From: Streptomyces yangpuensis
Lineage (GTDB): Bacteria; Actinomycetota; Actinomycetes; Streptomycetales; Streptomycetaceae
Direction of reading: 5' to 3'
Assembly: GCF_001005295.1 (NCBI RefSeq)
Contig: NZ_LBMK01000003.1
Coordinates: 136,579-200,578, forward strand
DNA: 64,000 nt
The translations under genes were made by a program, and so were the position numbers. This document shows, piece by piece, positions 59,653 to 64,000 of the stretch (position 1 is the first letter of the stretch; every line of letters starts with the position of its first letter). The notes beneath the pieces are model-generated. The model was not told the origin of the DNA and ran no database searches. It saw only the letters and a program-made list of their open reading frames with translations.

Positions 59653-60631
59653 CGGAACCGGCTCCCTTCTGCTGAGCGGTGTACGCGGGCTGGTCGTTGT
59701 CGCGGAAGACCTCCGCGATGTGGTGGCGGCGCTGTTCCATGCGGACCAGACCGACGCCCAGGTCGGCGACGGTGTCGCGGATGGTGTCGTAGGTGCTCTC
59801 GCCGGTGGCCTCGACGAGGAGGATGTGGCCGGCTCCGGGCAGGCCCTGCTCCTCTCCCGCGTGCAGGGTGAGGCCGGCCTCGGTGAGCGCCTTGCGCAGG
59901 GCGGCGGTGCCGTCCGGGTGGGCGTCGGAGTCGGTGACCTCGACCGCGAGGGTCGCGGTGGTCTGCGTGAAGTCGCTGGTGGAGCTGGAGCGCAGCAGCT
60001 TGCCGCCGTCGACGACCACGACGTGGTCGCAGGTCCTCTCCAACTCGCCGAGGAGGTGGGAGGTGACCAGGACGGAGATGCCGAAGTCGGTGTAGACGCG
60101 ACGGATCAGGCCGAGCATCTCGTCGCGCCCGACCGGGTCCAGACCGTTGGTCGGCTCGTCGAGGAGGACGAGCTGGGGGTCGTGGACGAGTGCCTGGGCG
60201 AGCTTGACGCGCTGCTTCATGCCGGTGGAGTAGCCGCCGATCGGGCGGTAGCGCTCCTCGTACAGCCCGACGTGGCGCAAGGTGTCGGCGGTGCGCTCGC
60301 GGGCCGCGGTCGGCGGCAGCCCGGACATGCGCGCCATGTGGACGACGAACTCGGTGGCCGAGACGTCGGGTGGCAGGCAGTCGTGCTCGGGCATGTATCC
60401 GACGCGTTCACGGATGGCGCTGCCATGCGTATGGACGTCGAGGCCGAGCACGGCAGCGCTGCCCTCGGTGGCGGGGGACAGTCCCAGCAGAATCTTGATC
60501 AGCGTGGACTTGCCGGCTCCGTTGGCGCCCACGAGCCCGGTCACGCCGGGGCCGATGTCCAGGGAGAGCCGGTCGAGGGCGGTCACTCGGGGGTACCGCT
60601 TGCTCAGGCTTTCAGTCGCGATGACAGTCAC
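59642..60631 (-). CDS. ABC transporter ATP-binding protein (first exporter)
   Basis: 329 residues. Walker A GANGAGKST (near 39), signature YSTGMKQRVKLAQALVHDPQLVLLDEPTNGLDP (near 130-165) and switch His in VTSHLLGELE. The C-terminal 100 residues (VAVEVTDSDAHPDGTAALRK) form an accessory domain. GTG 60631 begins the four-gene operon; the 217 bp upstream are shared with the divergent M24 gene. Confidence 0.93.
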   Translation of the reverse strand: MTVIATESLSKRYPRVTALDRLSLDIGPGVTGLVGANGAGKSTLIKILLGLSPATEGSAAVLGLDVHTHGSAIRERVGYMPEHDCLPPDVSATEFVVHMARMSGLPPTAARERTADTLRHVGLYEERYRPIGGYSTGMKQRVKLAQALVHDPQLVLLDEPTNGLDPVGRDEMLGLIRRVYTDFGISVLVTSHLLGELERTCDHVVVVDGGKLLRSSSTSDFTQTTATLAVEVTDSDAHPDGTAALRKALTEAGLTLHAGEEQGLPGAGHILLVEATGESTYDTIRDTVADLGVGLVRMEQRRHHIAEVFRDNDQPAYTAQQKGAGSDGA

Positions 60632-60848
60632 GGAACCGACGGTAGTGGCGCGGCTGTCGTGAGGCGTCAGACCTGGAGCTGGATCCGGTCTCAGCCTTCA
60701 GGCGTACATGCCCGTACTGGAGGCTGATGTGGACCGGACAAGTTTGTCCACAGGTCCGTGCACGACCCTTGACGCGATCTCCGGTCATTGTCACATTCAT
60801 CAGTGTCAACTTACGGGCGCGTACGGCTACACGGATGGACGGGCTGAC

Positions 60849-61721
60849 ATGGCTGGGGACACCAGGCAACGCACCGCGCTGCACTCCGGACGGCTCTCGG
60901 CCGGCCTGAGCGGCTTCAGAGAGGTGCAGCGCCTCTCGTACGAGTGCGCCGAGGCGGTCGCGGCCCAGCTGCGGCCCGGCGTGACCGAGCGCGAGGCCGC
61001 GCGCATGCAGCGCGAGTGGCTGCGCGACCGCGGGGTGCGGGACTGGTTCCACCTGCCGTTCGCCTGGTTCGGGGACCGCACCGCATTCACGAACTTCCGT
61101 TTCCCGCTGCAGTTCTTCCCGACCAACCGGCGGCTGGAGCCGGGCATGCCCTTCATCCTCGACATGGCGCCGGTCTACAAGGGCTTCTCGGCGGACATCG
61201 GCTACTCGGGCAGTCTCGGGCTGAATCCGGTGCAGGACCGGCTCATGGCCGACCTGCGGGCGCACCGGGAGCTGATCCTGGAGCAGGTGCGCGAGTGCCG
61301 CTCCCTGCGCGAGATCTACGAGGACGTCGAGCGACTGATGAACCGGCAGGGGTACGCCAACCGGCACCGCGCCTACCCTTTCGGCGTGATCGCCCACAAG
61401 ATCGACCGGGTGAAGGAGCGGCGCTGGTCGCCGACGGCGTTCGGTTTCGGCACCCAGTCCCTCAAGGGGCTGGCCAGTGACGCCCTGCACGGGCACCGTG
61501 AAGGCTGGTCCCCGCTGTGGAGCCCCTACCACTTCTCCGACCACCCGCCGCAGCCTGGACTGTGGGCGGTGGAACCACACCTGGGCTTCCGGGGCACCGG
61601 AGCGAAGTTCGAGGAGATCCTCGTGGTCACCGACTCGCGGGACCCCGAGGAGAGCGCGTTCTGGCTCGACGACGACCTGCCGCACGTGCGGCGCTGGGCC
61701 GAGGAGGAGAAGGCAGCATGA
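60849..61721 (+). CDS. M24-family metallopeptidase-like protein
   Basis: 290 residues of pita-bread fold. Likely metal ligands are LDMAPVYKGFSADIGYSG (Asp, Asp), a His in HRAYPFGVIAHKID, and Glu residues in AVEPHLGFRGTGAKFEEILVVT. The metal-site spacing differs from classical aminopeptidases, and fold members outside peptidases (such as creatinase) exist, so the substrate is open. Its stop overlaps the next start (ATGA at 61718), tightly coupling it to the hydrolase-SDR gene. Confidence 0.8.
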   Translation: MAGDTRQRTALHSGRLSAGLSGFREVQRLSYECAEAVAAQLRPGVTEREAARMQREWLRDRGVRDWFHLPFAWFGDRTAFTNFRFPLQFFPTNRRLEPGMPFILDMAPVYKGFSADIGYSGSLGLNPVQDRLMADLRAHRELILEQVRECRSLREIYEDVERLMNRQGYANRHRAYPFGVIAHKIDRVKERRWSPTAFGFGTQSLKGLASDALHGHREGWSPLWSPYHFSDHPPQPGLWAVEPHLGFRGTGAKFEEILVVTDSRDPEESAFWLDDDLPHVRRWAEEEKAA

Positions 61722-63508
61722 GCGGCATGAGCGGAGCGGGAGCGATGGAGCCGGCGGGCGCGCGGGAGCGCTGGGTGCGCACCGGCGGGGTCGAGTTGTG
61801 CGTGGTCGAGCTCGGCGAGCGGGACCGTCCGACGGTGCTGCTGGTGCACGGCTACCCGGACAGCAAGGAGGTCTGGACGGAGGTCGCCGAGCGGCTGGCG
61901 ACCCGCTTCCACGTGGTGCTCTACGACGTGCGCGGCCACGGGCGCTCCACCGCGCCGCAGCCGCTGCGCGGCGGTTTCACCCTGGAGAAACTGACCGACG
62001 ACTTCCTGGCGGTGGCGGACGCGGTCAGTCCGGACCGGCCGGTGCACCTGGTCGGCCACGACTGGGGTTCGGTGCAGGGCTGGGAGTTCGCGACGGTCGG
62101 CCGCACGGAGGGGCGGATCGCGTCCTTCACGTCGATGTCGGGGCCCTCCCTGGACCACTTCGGGCACTGGATCAGGAAGCGCATGGCGCGGCCGACGCCG
62201 CGGGCGGCGGCGCAGCTCCTCGGCCAGGGCGCCAAGTCCTGGTACGTCTACATGCTGCACACCCCCGTGCTGCCGGAGCTCGCCTGGCGCGGACCGCTCG
62301 GCAAGCGGTGGCCCAAGATGCTGCAGCGCGTCGAGAAGGTGCCGGCCGGCTCCTACCCGACGGCCTCGCTGCCCTCGGACGCGGCGAACGGGGCCTGGCT
62401 CTACCGCGACAACGTGCGCCCGAGGCTGCGCCGGCCGCGCTCCGACGCGTACGCCCACGTACCGGTACAGCTGATCACTCCGACCGGTGACGCGTTCCTG
62501 TCCGAGCGGCTCTACGACGGCCTGGAGCGGTGGGCCCCGGACCTGCTGCGGCGGACCCTGCCCGCCAAGCACTGGATACCGCGGACCCGGCCCGACCAGC
62601 TGGCCTCCTGGATCACCGAGTTCGTCACGGCCCGGGAGGAGCCGGCCGCGCGGGCACCGGAGCAGAAGGCCCCGGCCAGGTACGCCGACCGCTTCGGCGG
62701 CCAGCTGGTCCTGGTCACCGGCGCGGCCAGCGGGATCGGCCGGGCCACCGCCTTCGCCTTCGCCGAGGCGGGAGCACGGGTGGTGGCCGTGGACCGCGAC
62801 GAGGAGGGTGCGGCGCGCACGGCCGACATGGCCCGCCTGGTCGGCGCCCCCGAGGCGTGGGCGGAGTGCGTGGACGTCAGCGACGAGCAGGCGATGGAGA
62901 AGCTGGCGGCGAAGGTCGCCGCCGAGTACGGGATCGTCGACGTCCTGGTCAACAACGCCGGGATCGGCCTGTCCGGGGCCTTCCTCGACACCACGGCCGA
63001 GGACTGGAAGAAGGTCCTGGACGTCAATCTGTGGGGCGTCATCCACGGCTGCCGGATCTTCGGGAAGCAGATGGCCGAGCGCGGCCAGGGCGGGCACATC
63101 GTCAACACCGCCTCGGCCGCGGCCTATCTGCCCTCCCGCACCCTGCCCGCCTACAGCACCTCGAAGGCGGCGGTGCTGATGCTGTCGGAGTGCCTGCGCG
63201 CGGAACTCGCCTCGAAGTCCATCGGCGTCTCCGCGATCTGCCCCGGCATCGTCAACACCAACATCACCGCGACCTCTCGCTTCGCCGGGGTGGACGAGGC
63301 CGAGGAGAAGCGACGCCAGGAACGCTCCTCGCGGCTGTACGGCCTGCGCAACTTCCCGCCGGAGAAGGTCGCCGACGCGATCCTGCGCGCCGTCGTCCGC
63401 AACGAGGCGGTCGTGCCGGTCACGCCCGAGTCCAAGGGCGCCCTGTGGATGTCCCGGTTCGCCCCGCGCGCCCTGCGGCGCATCGCCCGGCTGGAGCCCC
63501 GGCTGTGA
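61718..63508 (+). CDS. Alpha/beta-hydrolase - short-chain dehydrogenase fusion, EphD-like
   Basis: 596 residues in two enzymes. The alpha/beta hydrolase (about 15-310) has HGYPDSKEVW (oxyanion hole), nucleophile Asp in GHDWGSVQGWEF (near 111) and a His in AKHWIP, the epoxide-hydrolase type. The SDR (about 325-590) has cofactor motif VTGAASGIGRATA, NNAGIG, catalytic Ser in NTASAAAY and YSTSKAAV (Tyr, Lys). The same fusion in Mycobacterium tuberculosis is EphD, linked to epoxide and mycolic-acid metabolism. It would open an epoxide and oxidise the product. Confidence 0.9.
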   Translation: MSGMSGAGAMEPAGARERWVRTGGVELCVVELGERDRPTVLLVHGYPDSKEVWTEVAERLATRFHVVLYDVRGHGRSTAPQPLRGGFTLEKLTDDFLAVADAVSPDRPVHLVGHDWGSVQGWEFATVGRTEGRIASFTSMSGPSLDHFGHWIRKRMARPTPRAAAQLLGQGAKSWYVYMLHTPVLPELAWRGPLGKRWPKMLQRVEKVPAGSYPTASLPSDAANGAWLYRDNVRPRLRRPRSDAYAHVPVQLITPTGDAFLSERLYDGLERWAPDLLRRTLPAKHWIPRTRPDQLASWITEFVTAREEPAARAPEQKAPARYADRFGGQLVLVTGAASGIGRATAFAFAEAGARVVAVDRDEEGAARTADMARLVGAPEAWAECVDVSDEQAMEKLAAKVAAEYGIVDVLVNNAGIGLSGAFLDTTAEDWKKVLDVNLWGVIHGCRIFGKQMAERGQGGHIVNTASAAAYLPSRTLPAYSTSKAAVLMLSECLRAELASKSIGVSAICPGIVNTNITATSRFAGVDEAEEKRRQERSSRLYGLRNFPPEKVADAILRAVVRNEAVVPVTPESKGALWMSRFAPRALRRIARLEPRL

Positions 63509-63733
63509 CCGGGGTCCCGGATCCGTCGCGCGTGCACGGCCGCGCGGGGGCCGCGGGATCGGTGCCCCCGCGCAGAGAGCCCGGCACGGCCATATCCGGC
63601 TTCTGCCGGCGGTCGTACCATCCCTCGCAGGAGGGCTCGCTGCGCAGGGCGGTCGAGTACCTTGCGGCTTCGCCTGCCGCCCGGGCCGCAGCCGGCGCGG
63701 GCGGCCGAGCCGCCATGTCGTAGGGAGCCGGGA

Positions 63734-64000
63734 TTGTCCGATCAGGCCGTAGCCGAGTACCGGATCGAGGATCTGGCGCACCACAGCGGAGCGACGGTGC
63801 GCACGATCCGCGCGTACCAGGACCGCGGTCTGCTGCCCAAGCCGGAACGGCGGGGCCGCTCCAACGTCTACCGGGACACGCACCTGGCGCGGCTGCGCCA
63901 GATCGCCGACCTGCTGGACCGCGGCTACACCCTGGCGTCCATCAAGGAGCTGCTGGAGGCCTGGGACGCGGGACGCGGACTGGGCGGCGTACTGGGGCTG
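63734..64000 (+). CDS. MerR-family transcriptional regulator (3' truncated by window)
   Basis: The first 89 codons are seen. YRIEDLAHHSGATVRTIRAYQDRGLLPKPERRGRSNVY is the MerR winged helix, followed by LARLRQIADLLDRGYTLASIKELLEAWDAGRG, the start of the dimerisation helix. TTG 63734 follows AGGGAG. The effector domain lies beyond the window. It is downstream of the EphD-like gene and may regulate it (position only). Confidence 0.85.
   Translation, partial: MSDQAVAEYRIEDLAHHSGATVRTIRAYQDRGLLPKPERRGRSNVYRDTHLARLRQIADLLDRGYTLASIKELLEAWDAGRGLGGVLGL

Overview
The window is Streptomyces-type chromosome. It is uniformly GC-rich, start codons are often GTG or TTG, coding regions overlap at ATGA/GTGA junctions, and many families are actinomycete-specific (SSI-type inhibitor, AICE genes, dtpA copper operon). 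Seven copies of GTTTCACGTGAAAC, the Streptomyces ParB-binding parS site, lie within 42 kb, which places the window in the origin-proximal core of a linear chromosome.

Layout. 1-7662: right-hand part of an actinomycete integrative and conjugative element (AICE 1). It carries a TraB/FtsK translocase, two small transfer-type membrane proteins, a Prim-Pol plus ATPase replication pair, an iteron-like repeat field, an excisionase and an integrase, and ends at tRNA-Arg(ACG). 7878-21544: tRNA-Ser(GCT), a subtilisin-inhibitor-like protein, a 1116-residue PAS/receiver protein, an acyl-CoA ligase, an ECF sigma factor and a five-gene operon (15190-19883) matching the mycobacterial igr-type steroid side-chain degradation set (two acyl-CoA dehydrogenases, two MaoC-type hydratases, an Ltp2-like aldolase). 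21687-29727: a second, decayed element bounded by a tRNA-Ser(TGA) 3' fragment and the intact tRNA-Ser(TGA). It keeps an integrase, a frameshifted excisionase, the tail of a replication initiator fused by deletion to a headless regulator, and cargo (ECF sigma factor, its membrane partner, a secreted I36-type protein).

29778-43802: secreted trypsin-like protease; LysR/cysteine dioxygenase/YeiH sulfur module; HtrA-type protease; glycerophosphodiesterase; two HATPase anti-sigma-like proteins; a SEC-C protein; a degenerate Prim-Pol protein; a degenerate SpoIIE-type phosphatase; aminopeptidase P. 44046-50259: extracytoplasmic copper cluster (YcnI, Sco, PCuAC/ECuC, CopC-CopD, DtpA). 50302-53845: pheA, a 521-bp intergenic region with a DnaA-box cluster, serS and a HAD phosphatase. 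53983-64000: membrane protein, NarL-type two-component pair, rhomboid-like protein, two ABC-2 exporter pairs in one operon, M24 peptidase overlapping an EphD-like hydrolase-SDR fusion, and the start of a MerR regulator.

The most unusual content is non-coding or architectural: parS sites built into reading frames (always reading Val-Ser-Arg-Glu-Thr), the DnaA-box cluster outside oriC, the iteron field and CTAG-rich inverted repeat of AICE 1, layered integration traces at tRNA-Ser(TGA), and several signalling or replication proteins that keep their fold motifs but have lost catalytic residues.
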